Source: Propionibacteriaceae bacterium
GTDB taxonomy: Bacteria > Actinomycetota > Actinomycetes > Propionibacteriales > Propionibacteriaceae
Assembly: GCA_031268065.1 (NCBI GenBank)
Contig: JAIRXX010000307.1
Coordinates: forward strand, 1-7,986
Direction of reading: 5' to 3'
Length of the DNA: 7,986 nt
The first letter of the stretch is position 1. Each line of letters opens with the position of its first letter. This document shows positions 1 to 5,411 of this stretch, piece by piece. A program made the translations under genes and the position numbers. Under the pieces are notes generated by a model. That model saw only the letters and a list, made by a program, of their open reading frames with translations, did not search any database and had not been told where the DNA came from.

Positions 1-222
1 TACAGGCAAGTCGGGAATGAAGCGAAATACCGTCAAATCCTGGACTTTCTGAACGGCCACGCCCAGGAGGACGGCTCCATCACCGCTGCCGACCGAGATT
101 CCGTGACCACAGGTTTCACTGTCAGCGGCACCGACATCCCGTGGAACTATGGAAAGCGCACACATGTGGGCGCAACCGCTTGGCTCGCGTTCGCGCAACT
201 GGGCGTCAACCCGCTGGCGTGA
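1..222 (+). CDS. C-terminal fragment of an unrecognised protein (5' end outside window)
   Basis: Frame 1 is open from the first base to a TGA at 220-222, giving 73 residues. The reading has the GC-rich third positions expected here and ends shortly before the convergent SDR gene, so it is probably the true end of a gene. The tail reads PWNYGKRTHVGATAWLAFAQ, then ends in GVNPLA. An aromatic/basic stretch followed by HVGATAW and a short hydrophobic helix resembles the final helix of some alpha/alpha-toroid carbohydrate-active or secreted proteins. That is only an impression, and I do not assign a family. Start, signal peptide and upstream domains lie outside the window. Confidence 0.65.
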   Translation, partial: YRQVGNEAKYRQILDFLNGHAQEDGSITAADRDSVTTGFTVSGTDIPWNYGKRTHVGATAWLAFAQLGVNPLA

Positions 223-243
223 GGCTGCCACCCCCGGCGAGCC
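223..243. terminator. Possible hairpin between convergent genes
   Basis: Directly after the stop codon of the first gene, GGCTGCC (223-229) can pair with GGCGAGCC (236-243) with one bulged base around an ACCCCC loop. It sits in the 37-bp gap between two convergent genes, where a shared terminator would be expected. No T-tract follows on either side, so it is not a canonical intrinsic terminator. Confidence 0.22.
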
Positions 244-259
244 AGACCGGCGGCGGATT

Positions 260-1147
260 TCAGGGGCGGGATGGGTACAGGCCAGTTGCGAGGTCTTCCA
301 GCAGGCTGGGGTGTTCGGGTTGCCAGGAGAAGCGCTGCCTGGTCAGGGCACTGGAGGAGGGCTGGTCGGCGGCGAAGACGTGCCCTAGGAATCCGAAGCT
401 CTCTGCGGGGACGGATTGGGTGGGCAGGCTGAGCCGAGAGCCGATCACTTCAGCCAGGGACTTCATCGAGTCGCCCTCGTCACCGACGGCGTGGGCGACC
501 GTCCCAGGCGTGGCGCGCTCCAGGACCAGCCTGAAGAGTCGGGCGGCATCGAGTCGATGCACGGCTGGCCAGCGCTGGCTCCCGTCGCCGACGTAACCGG
601 AAACTCCCGTTCGCATTGCCGCCGCGATCAGCATGGATGCGAAACCATACCTTCCGTCGGCGGCGTGAACAGACCGGGGCAGACGGACAACGGCGGATCG
701 GACGTTCTGGCGTGCCAAGGCGAGTACCGCTAGTGCGTTCAGCGCTCTGCCGCCGAGCGGGCCGTCTACGTCAAACGGATCGTCTTCGGTGGACAGTCGC
801 CCTGGCACAGCAGGGGTTCCGGACGCGAAGACGAACGCTTTGCCGCTGCCCTGGAGAACCGCCGCGAAGGTCCGCACAGCGAGGCTCTCCTCGTCAACAC
901 CTTGTTGGATGTTGGAGAAATCGTTGGAAAAGGCAAGGTGAACGATCCCGTCCGCCTGTTCCGCTCCCGCCCGCAGCGATTCGGGCTGGCTTAGATCGCC
1001 GCGCAGGGGCACTGCCCCGAGTGCGGCCACGGCCTGGGCCGATGATTCGGAGCGGGCTAGACCGATGACGGTGTGGCCTGCGGCGATCAGTTCGGGCACC
1101 ACCGCCGAGCCGATCCAGCCGCTAGCACCGGTGACGAAGACGCGCAT
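260..1147 (-). CDS. Atypical short-chain dehydrogenase/reductase (NAD(P)-dependent, SDR_a5-like)
   Basis: The 295-residue protein begins MRVFVTGASGWIGSAV, a first beta strand plus the TGxxGxxG nucleotide-binding glycine motif (residues 6-13). Asp51 in the RGDL segment and the VVRLP (153-157) and RWPAVHRLDAARL (192-204) segments fit the atypical SDR group often annotated as NAD-dependent epimerase or 3-beta-hydroxysteroid dehydrogenase-like. Length is normal for the family. It should be a cytoplasmic oxidoreductase; the substrate cannot be read from sequence. I see no clear YxxxK catalytic pair: where it would fall, the protein reads GGRALNALAVLALARQ (132-147). The start at 1147 is chosen over an upstream GTG/TTG-type extension of 51 residues because a strong Shine-Dalgarno lies 5 nt before it and the fold begins at once. 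The gene is transcribed away from the type VII cluster and looks like unrelated flanking DNA. Confidence 0.93.
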   Translation of the reverse strand: MRVFVTGASGWIGSAVVPELIAAGHTVIGLARSESSAQAVAALGAVPLRGDLSQPESLRAGAEQADGIVHLAFSNDFSNIQQGVDEESLAVRTFAAVLQGSGKAFVFASGTPAVPGRLSTEDDPFDVDGPLGGRALNALAVLALARQNVRSAVVRLPRSVHAADGRYGFASMLIAAAMRTGVSGYVGDGSQRWPAVHRLDAARLFRLVLERATPGTVAHAVGDEGDSMKSLAEVIGSRLSLPTQSVPAESFGFLGHVFAADQPSSSALTRQRFSWQPEHPSLLEDLATGLYPSRP

Positions 1148-1152
1148 GGATG

Positions 1153-1159
1153 CCTCCCT
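1153..1159 (-). promoter_or_regulatory. Ribosome binding site that fixes the SDR start
   Basis: The minus strand reads AGGGAGG, 5 nt before the ATG at 1147. It decides between this start and an in-frame extension reaching back to 1300, whose extra 51 residues show no SDR character. Confidence 0.8.
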
Positions 1160-1305
1160 AACGATAAGGCTAATATCCTGCCACGGTAGCAGAATGGCGA
1201 GATCGAAGCCGCAGCGCTTTGCCCTTGCGCATTTGGCGGCGGACTCGGCCAAGGCAGGTCTTGGGCCGCTAACCTTCGGCGAAACCCACCGCGCTTGCAA
1301 TAGTG

Positions 1306-1333
1306 GGTGCCCGGTGCCCGGTGCATGGTGCCT
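1306..1333. repeat. Four tandem 7-bp units (GGTGCCC and variants)
   Basis: Four adjacent 7-bp units read GGTGCCC, GGTGCCC, GGTGCAT, GGTGCCT. They are non-coding as far as I can tell and lie about 170-200 bp upstream of the type VII operon start. This could be simple-sequence slippage or a small array of protein-binding sites. Confidence 0.7.
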
Positions 1334-1476
1334 CGGACGCGAGATTGAGGACGATCACTGCCTGCCAGCAGGGCTTTAATTGCGCCCAATACTGTGGATT
1401 CGGTCGCCTGGCGGGGTGTTTGTTTTCCTAGGTGTTTTCTGCTGTGTATCGGGCAAGATTGCCCTAGGGGCTGACC

Positions 1477-1513
1477 TTCTGTCGTGTCTATGCCTTGGGC
1501 TATTCTCGTCTTG
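1477..1513 (+). promoter_or_regulatory. Probable promoter giving a leaderless mRNA that starts at the GTG
   Basis: TATTCT at 1501-1506 matches the actinobacterial -10 pattern TANNNT and ends 6 nt before the GTG at 1513, so transcription would start at or next to the G of the start codon. A weak -35-like TTCTGT lies at 1477-1482, 18 bp upstream. No purine-rich ribosome site precedes either possible start (GTG 1513 or TTG 1495). This absence fits a leaderless transcript and contrasts with the good Shine-Dalgarno sites of several later genes. Confidence 0.5.
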
Positions 1514-1800
1514 TGGATTACGTCAAAATCGACTTGGCTGAATATGAGAAGTGGATAGCCGACGTCCAAGGGCTTGCCGAAGCTGTTGAGGCTTACTGCC
1601 GTGTCAGAGCCAGCACGGGCAACGCTAGGCTCCAACGGTCTTTGGACAGGTTCACTGAGCGTTGGGAATACGCGATAGGGAAGCACAGCGAAGATTTGCA
1701 GGAGTATGGGCCTAGGCTCGGTCTCACCAGGCGTGCCTATGACCAGACAGACCAGTACATTGCTGAGGACATGTTGCGGGCATGGGACGGGACCTACTGA
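1513..1800 (+). CDS. EspC-like / WXG100-related small type VII secretion protein
   Basis: This 95-residue, mostly helical protein has the size of WXG100/EspC-type ESX partners. It begins MDYVKIDLAEYEKW. The usual WXG turn is replaced by WEY (51-53). Near the end, AYDQTDQYIAEDM contains Y76xxxD80, matching the YxxxD/E type VII secretion signal and the conserved tail of the EspC-like family (T7SS_ESX_EspC) as I recall it. The GTG at 1513 is preferred over an in-frame TTG at 1495 because it fits the -10 box spacing and the usual N-terminus. The stop TGA (1798-1800) shares its last base with the next ATG, so the two genes should be translationally coupled. It probably pairs with, or helps export, the large effector downstream; that partnership is inferred from position. 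EspC-like membership is moderately certain. Confidence 0.75.
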   Translation: MDYVKIDLAEYEKWIADVQGLAEAVEAYCRVRASTGNARLQRSLDRFTERWEYAIGKHSEDLQEYGPRLGLTRRAYDQTDQYIAEDMLRAWDGTY

Positions 1801-3065
1801 TGATCGAGTTGTGGTCAAGTTCCAATCCGAAGGAATTGGTGCCGGGTGATGTGGCCGGGGTCCGGGCGGCTGCGGACCTATTGCTCAATATGGAGCGCTC
1901 TTACACGGAGCTTTACGACGCCATCAAACGCACCCAGAACAGTCAAAGCCTCACCTGGGAGGGCGATGCCTCGAACGCCGCCCGCGACGTGCTCGACGAA
2001 TTCGTTAAACCGTGGGAGACTGCGGGTATCGCGCACCAGAGTACGAAGGACGCTTTGCGGGCTTATGCCGACGCGCTGGCGGCGGCGCAGGGCGACGCGG
2101 CGGTAGCTGTTGCTGAGTACAAACGTGGCAACTCTAAGACCAGGGCGGCCCAGGAGAGCTACAAGCGGCAAGACCCGCTCACTCGCGGCCCCTTCGTGGA
2201 CCCGGGCGAGAGCATCAGGCGGAGCGCCGAAACCCACCTTGCCAATGCGAGAGCGAGGCTGGAGGCAGCCGCCGAGGATGCTGCCGTGGCCATCGACGCT
2301 GCAGCAGACTCCGCACCTGACGGTCCTGGATTCTGGGGCAACTTGTTGGGCGATCTCGGCGATATCGCTGAGTTATTTTCGCTGACCGGTGGTGGCGGCG
2401 TGGTGGTCTCTGCCCTCATCGACGGGCAAGAGGGAGACGACAAGCGTGATTTCCTCGAACGCATCTTCCACCGTGTGCAGGAGAACTGGGTTTATGACCT
2501 TTTCAGCGCGGATGACACGAATCTGGATTTCGATGATTTCTTGTGGTCGCAGGATTTGCAGGGAACAACAGAATTCCGCGATCAGACTGCTCGGGGTGCC
2601 GTGGCATCGGCGAACGACGGATTGACTGCGGGAGCGCTTGCCATTGGAGGGTTGCTGACAGGTGGTTCTGCGGAGCCGCCGCGCTACGACCCTCGCTCAG
2701 ACCTATGGATTGTAACTATGCCAGACGGATTCACCAAAGCCATGCAATCAGTTGGATCGGGCGGGTTCACGGTTGGGAACGTCTTTTTTGCCCGTGGAGA
2801 CACGAATAGCGAAGACCCTGCCCTATTGATGCATGAGTGGAAACATTCCAGACAATACTCGTTGACTGGTGGAGCGAGCGGATTTCTGTCGAGATATTTC
2901 ACTTATCATGCCATTGCTGGTACCGATCCGACTACCGATGCCACCAATAACCCTTTCGAGCAGAGTGCGGGTCTGCGCGACGGTGGTTACGTGAGAAGAG
3001 ACAGTGTTGCAGATGTTTCGTTTCCTGATCCCTTCGCTACGCTGTCTGAGCTGCGGAGGAGATGA
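1800..3065 (+). CDS. Putative type VII-secreted effector with WXG-type N-terminus and C-terminal HExxH metalloprotease-like domain
   Basis: The 421-residue protein has three visible parts. Residues 1-170 are alpha-helical, with a WEG turn at 53-55 (SLTWEGDASNAARD) and a long Ala/Glu-rich coiled stretch, as in ESX/WXG fusion substrates. Residues 175-295 form a Gly-rich linker with FWGNLLGDLGDIAELF followed by a hydrophobic segment (about 199-207) and a second small-residue segment (274-290). Residues 295-421 form the tip: LLMHEWKHSRQY carries HEWKH (345-349), a match to the HExxH zincin motif, and NPFEQSAGLRDGGY (384-397) supplies Glu387 as a candidate third zinc ligand. The HExxH ... NPFE..AG arrangement resembles small secreted bacterial metallopeptidase-like domains. 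No signal peptide is present, which fits type VII export. The ATG at 1800 overlaps the preceding stop; an ATG at 1782 would add 6 residues. Toxin function is inference, and a housekeeping secreted protease remains possible. Confidence 0.85.
   Translation: MIELWSSSNPKELVPGDVAGVRAAADLLLNMERSYTELYDAIKRTQNSQSLTWEGDASNAARDVLDEFVKPWETAGIAHQSTKDALRAYADALAAAQGDAAVAVAEYKRGNSKTRAAQESYKRQDPLTRGPFVDPGESIRRSAETHLANARARLEAAAEDAAVAIDAAADSAPDGPGFWGNLLGDLGDIAELFSLTGGGGVVVSALIDGQEGDDKRDFLERIFHRVQENWVYDLFSADDTNLDFDDFLWSQDLQGTTEFRDQTARGAVASANDGLTAGALAIGGLLTGGSAEPPRYDPRSDLWIVTMPDGFTKAMQSVGSGGFTVGNVFFARGDTNSEDPALLMHEWKHSRQYSLTGGASGFLSRYFTYHAIAGTDPTTDATNNPFEQSAGLRDGGYVRRDSVADVSFPDPFATLSELRRR
3055..3061 (+). promoter_or_regulatory. 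Ribosome binding site deciding the start of the 207-residue gene
   Basis: GGAGGAG lies inside the 3' end of the effector gene. It directly abuts an ATG at 3062 but is 6 nt from the ATG at 3068, so 3068 is the usable start. Confidence 0.75.
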
Positions 3066-3067
3066 TA

Positions 3068-3691
3068 ATGAGTGCATTTGACTGCGAATTGGCATCGGCA
3101 GAGCAATCCTTAGAGAAAGGGCTGTTTGCTGAGTCTGCTGATTTCGTCGAGAAGTCGGCCCCTCTTTCTGACGACGACCTGCGGAAGCAGAGTTTCCTCT
3201 CGGCTAGGTTGGTCGAGATGCTGATCGACGCAGGTGAGAGCGTCACAGCTTTAGGCCTGGCTGAATCCACGTTGCAGCGGTTCCAGCCGATCTTCTCGGA
3301 AGCGCTTTTGGACGATTTCGTCGATGAGGCCGTGCGGTCGTTCCTGCTCGCCGCCGCTGCCACTCGGGCGAGTGTGGAGTACGAACAGGTCCTCGAAGGA
3401 TGTCTCGGTGCGACCGTCGAGATTACCAAGAGTAATTGGCTGGGTGTGTTTCGATTCATCAGCCTTGTCAACACAGATCGTATGTTCGGCCCGGAAGTAG
3501 GCCGCAACGCTTTCCACATTAACCAGTGGGTCGCCGCCGCGAAGCGCGAATGGGCGGATGTGCCATTGGCCATCGAAATAATGGAACTCGGCCAGTTGGT
3601 GCGAAGCCCTAAGCGGGCAGACTCGATGGAGCAAGCTAAGGCCAAGCTGCGCCAAATCTCAGCGTTGGCTACAAGGAGGTCGGATGAGTGA
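3068..3691 (+). CDS. Unrecognised 207-residue helical protein, candidate immunity or export-accessory protein
   Basis: I do not recognise a family. The protein appears soluble and all-helical: repeated amphipathic helices such as AFDCELASAEQSLEKGLFAE (3-22) and SVTALGLAESTLQRF (58-72) suggest a TPR-like array. There is no signal peptide or membrane segment. It is acidic in the N-terminal half and basic near the C-terminus (SPKRADS, ATRRSDE). The start is 2 nt past the effector stop, and the 3' end overlaps the WXG100 gene by 8 nt, so it belongs firmly to the operon. A gene directly after a polymorphic toxin is the standard place for its immunity protein; an export chaperone is an equal alternative. 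An intracellular immunity protein would only make sense if the toxin acts in the cytoplasm. ATG 3062 is the alternative start (two residues longer) but has no ribosome-site spacing. Confidence 0.85.
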   Translation: MSAFDCELASAEQSLEKGLFAESADFVEKSAPLSDDDLRKQSFLSARLVEMLIDAGESVTALGLAESTLQRFQPIFSEALLDDFVDEAVRSFLLAAAATRASVEYEQVLEGCLGATVEITKSNWLGVFRFISLVNTDRMFGPEVGRNAFHINQWVAAAKREWADVPLAIEIMELGQLVRSPKRADSMEQAKAKLRQISALATRRSDE

Positions 3692-3983
3692 TGTGATCAA
3701 ATACCCGTTCCAGACTCTTGTCGATATCGGGAGCGACCTGATCGGCGTCGCAGATAAGCTGCAGTCACGCATCGATGAGTTTGGCGTCGCTGTCAAACGC
3801 TCTCAGGCTGTCTGGGAAGGTGATGCGGCTGACGCTTTTGCGAGCGCATTCACTGCGTGGCTGGCTGAAGCTACATTGTCCGCCGATGAGCTTCGGGCAA
3901 TAGGCAATATACTTAAAGCAGTACGTGATCGATATCGAAATATTGAATTGGAGATTGAAGATCAATGGAGGCGAGACATTTGA
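3684..3983 (+). CDS. WXG100 family type VII secretion protein (ESAT-6/CFP-10-like)
   Basis: At 99 residues this has the classic WXG100 length. Two predicted helices flank a central WEG turn (44-46) in RSQAVWEGDAADAFASAF, and the C-terminal helix ends with Y84-R-N-I-E88, a YxxxE type VII secretion signal. A strong ribosome site, AAGGAGG (3673-3679), lies 4 nt before the ATG, and the gene starts inside the previous one (8-nt overlap). WXG100 proteins form helical-hairpin dimers and are exported by an FtsK/SpoIIIE-type ATPase complex; none of that machinery is in this window. The WEG turn and DA(A/S) context match the N-terminal part of the large effector, so the two could pair. A decayed copy of the second helix occurs at 5430-5510. 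Confidence 0.93.
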   Translation: MSDVIKYPFQTLVDIGSDLIGVADKLQSRIDEFGVAVKRSQAVWEGDAADAFASAFTAWLAEATLSADELRAIGNILKAVRDRYRNIELEIEDQWRRDI

Positions 3984-4459
3984 GAATGAGATTATTTTTA
4001 CTGGTGCCAGTGCTGTTGCTGTTGTCAGGCTGCGTCCCTTCCTACGATGTGGGGTATACTTTGCACAACGGCAAGCCCGCTGTCTATATGCCAATTTGTG
4101 AAGGTTGGAAAGTCGAGCGTTTCAGTATTGGTACGAGAGCTTCAGGGTCTGGTAGTGACAGTGTCTCCTGGTCTGTGGAAAGTGTGGGAGGTAATACTAA
4201 TTTTTTCGTCCTTGGTGAGGTTCCTGAAGGGTATCGTGTTACCAGTGAGCGTGATCCGAGTAGTGATTTCCCGCTGAATGCCGAATACTTGGCATCCATC
4301 TATCAATCTCTGCCAGGCGACACACATAAACAAGGTCCGGGGACTCAGAGCATGATTTTTGATTTCACTGACGCGGAAGAAGGCGTCATAAAAATACTTG
4401 GCCGAGTAGTCACTCTCGATCAGCTCAACGCATCTTTGGCTTCTAGATGCCCAGCATGA
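3980..4459 (+). CDS. Lipoprotein, first of a paralogous pair
   Basis: With a TTG start at 3980 the protein has 159 residues. It has a basic N-terminus, a hydrophobic Leu/Val core and a lipobox LLSGC with lipid Cys18, so it should be anchored on the outer face of the membrane. TTG is preferred to ATG 3965 or ATG 3986 for three reasons: GGAGG (3967-3971) lies 8 nt upstream, the TTGA overlap with the WXG100 stop mirrors coupling elsewhere in the operon, and it places the lipid Cys at residue 18 exactly as in the paralog at 4538. The mature part shows YDVGYTLHNGKPAVYMP, SVGGNTNFFVLGEVP and FDFTDAEEGVIK. Two further cysteines (40 and 157) are shared with the paralog and may form a disulfide. No known family is recognised. 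A role as surface immunity protein or partner of the secreted effector is inferred from context. Confidence 0.88.
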   Translation: MRMRLFLLVPVLLLLSGCVPSYDVGYTLHNGKPAVYMPICEGWKVERFSIGTRASGSGSDSVSWSVESVGGNTNFFVLGEVPEGYRVTSERDPSSDFPLNAEYLASIYQSLPGDTHKQGPGTQSMIFDFTDAEEGVIKILGRVVTLDQLNASLASRCPA

Positions 4460-4467
4460 GTGGGCAT
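4447..4467. repeat. Inverted repeat spanning the stop codon of the first lipoprotein gene
   Basis: ATGCCCA (4447-4453) and TGGGCAT (4461-4467) form a perfect 7-bp stem around a 7-nt loop that contains the TGA stop. There is no T-tract afterwards, so it is not a standard intrinsic terminator. It may slow 3' decay or tune expression between the two lipoproteins. Confidence 0.4.
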
Positions 4468-4537
4468 GGATGCGCGAGGGATAGCGTTAAAGCTAAATCT
4501 CGAATCGTGAATCTGGCGAGTAAAGAGGAAGCGTTAG

Positions 4538-5020
4538 ATGAAAATTGTTAGGCTACTATCGCTGATGCCGCTTTTGTTATTGTCAAGTTGTGTTCCATCT
4601 TCTTATGACGTGGGATACACTTTGCATGATGGTAAGCCTGCTGTTTATATGCCTGTTTGTGAAGGCTGGGAAGTCAAGCGTTTCAGTCTGGGCGTGAGTA
4701 TTTCAAAACCTGGGTATAAAGATGTCATCTGGGAACTGGAGAGTGTTGGTGGCAATACTAATTTCTTCGTCTTGGGTGAAGTTCCATCTGGTTACCGAGT
4801 GACTACTGAAATCGGTTCTACTGATAGTTTTCCGCTTGACGCTAGATACGATGTGGGCATTAATCAGGAGCTGCCGAGCAAACCTGGTTCAAGCGGCCCG
4901 GGCGCTCCTGCTGCAGAATTTGATTTTACCGACGCTGAGGAAGGGGTAATCAAAATGCGGGGCAAAGTGGTCACCTTGGATCAAGTAAACGCGGCTTTTG
5001 CGTCACGCTGCCCTGGATGA
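4538..5020 (+). CDS. Lipoprotein, second of a paralogous pair
   Basis: This 160-residue protein begins MKIVRLLSLMPLLLLSSC, a lipoprotein signal peptide with lipid Cys18. AGAGGAA (4524-4530) lies 7 nt before the ATG. By eye it is about 60% identical to the lipoprotein encoded just upstream. The blocks YDVGYTLH, GKPAVYMP, CEGW, ESVGGNTNFFVLGEVP, GYRVT, FDFTDAEEGVIK and VVTLDQ are conserved, while residues 52-66 and 104-127 are divergent and gap-prone. Cys41 and Cys158 match the pair in the upstream copy. The 78-bp gap before it holds no gene and ends in the ribosome site; whether it has its own promoter is unclear. Codon use is AT-richer than in the SDR flank. Function is unknown. Conserved core plus variable patches is what one expects of a binding protein under diversification, for example an immunity lipoprotein, but this is inference. 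Confidence 0.9.
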   Translation: MKIVRLLSLMPLLLLSSCVPSSYDVGYTLHDGKPAVYMPVCEGWEVKRFSLGVSISKPGYKDVIWELESVGGNTNFFVLGEVPSGYRVTTEIGSTDSFPLDARYDVGINQELPSKPGSSGPGAPAAEFDFTDAEEGVIKMRGKVVTLDQVNAAFASRCPG

Positions 5021-5053
5021 GTAGCATCGGCCCCTCGAAGCATGATCGGCTAG

Positions 5054-5375
5054 TGGTGGTGCTCAGGCATGGTTCCGCTTCTGGATTGCCAGCCGTGATG
5101 CCGTACCTGCCTATTCAGGGCTGGCTTAAGCCGCATTGCCGACAGGTTATCAAGCGGTAGCAAAACAGGGAGATGTGGATAGTTTTCCGCTGGACGCGAA
5201 ATATTCAGTTTTTTATTACCAGTCTTCGCCAAGCGATATGGGGGATTCTGCTATCAGTAATGATAATACTTTTCTTTTCGACTTTACCAATGCAGAGGAA
5301 GGGGTTGTCAGAATGGGTGACAAAGTGGTTACTTTAGACCAGCTTAATGCGACTTTGGAATCACAATGTCGTTGA
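5054..5375 (+). pseudogene. Decayed third copy of the lipoprotein gene
   Basis: Around 5060-5080 the DNA still resembles the lipobox region of the first copy (TCAGGC, then TG.GT.CC.CTTC). At 5090-5116 it reads PAVMPYLPIQGW, matching GKPAVYMPVCEGW with the Cys lost. It then jumps within about 15 bp to LPTGYQAVAKQGDVDSFPLD (from 5136), matching VPSGYRVTTEIG..DSFPLD. Roughly 40 codons, including the NTNFFVLG block, are missing and the two halves are in different frames. From 5136 to the TGA at 5373-5375 the C-terminal half is intact: FDFTNAEEGVVRMGDKVVTL and a final Cys. No start, signal peptide or ribosome site remains for that piece, so a working secreted product is unlikely. Confidence 0.8.
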
Positions 5376-5411
5376 CTATGAGGGCAGTCTTTTGGGTCAT
5401 GCTGGCGGTGA

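Larger units (their letters stand above)
1148..1512. other. Divergent intergenic region between SDR and type VII operon
   Basis: About 365 bp lie between the SDR start and the first operon gene. Open frames exist on both strands but show no recognisable protein. The region must contain the promoters of both flanking units. A TANNNT-type -10 box near its right end and a 4x7-bp tandem repeat at 1306-1333 are listed separately. Close to the SDR start, GATA and TATC are separated by 7 bp (about 1162-1176), too short an inverted repeat to call an operator. I see no tRNA, riboswitch or insertion element. Confidence 0.6.

Noticed and set aside
141..1068. Several plus-strand open frames over the SDR gene
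   Set aside because: Arg/Gly-rich reverse readings of a well-supported SDR gene with its own ribosome site.
1162..1176. GATA-n7-TATC inverted repeat near the SDR start as a regulator operator
   Set aside because: Only 4-bp arms, with mismatches beyond them; no regulator gene is adjacent.
1087..1818. Long minus-strand open frame (243 residues) across the intergenic region and the EspC-like gene
   Set aside because: It overlaps the start of the SDR and the whole first operon gene, has low-complexity Arg/Pro/Ser-rich content, no ribosome site and no recognisable domain. It is a shadow frame.
5136..5375. A small intact gene of 79 residues
   Set aside because: It is the C-terminal half of the lipoprotein family without start, signal peptide or ribosome site, and the upstream half is still visible in another frame, so it is a pseudogene piece.
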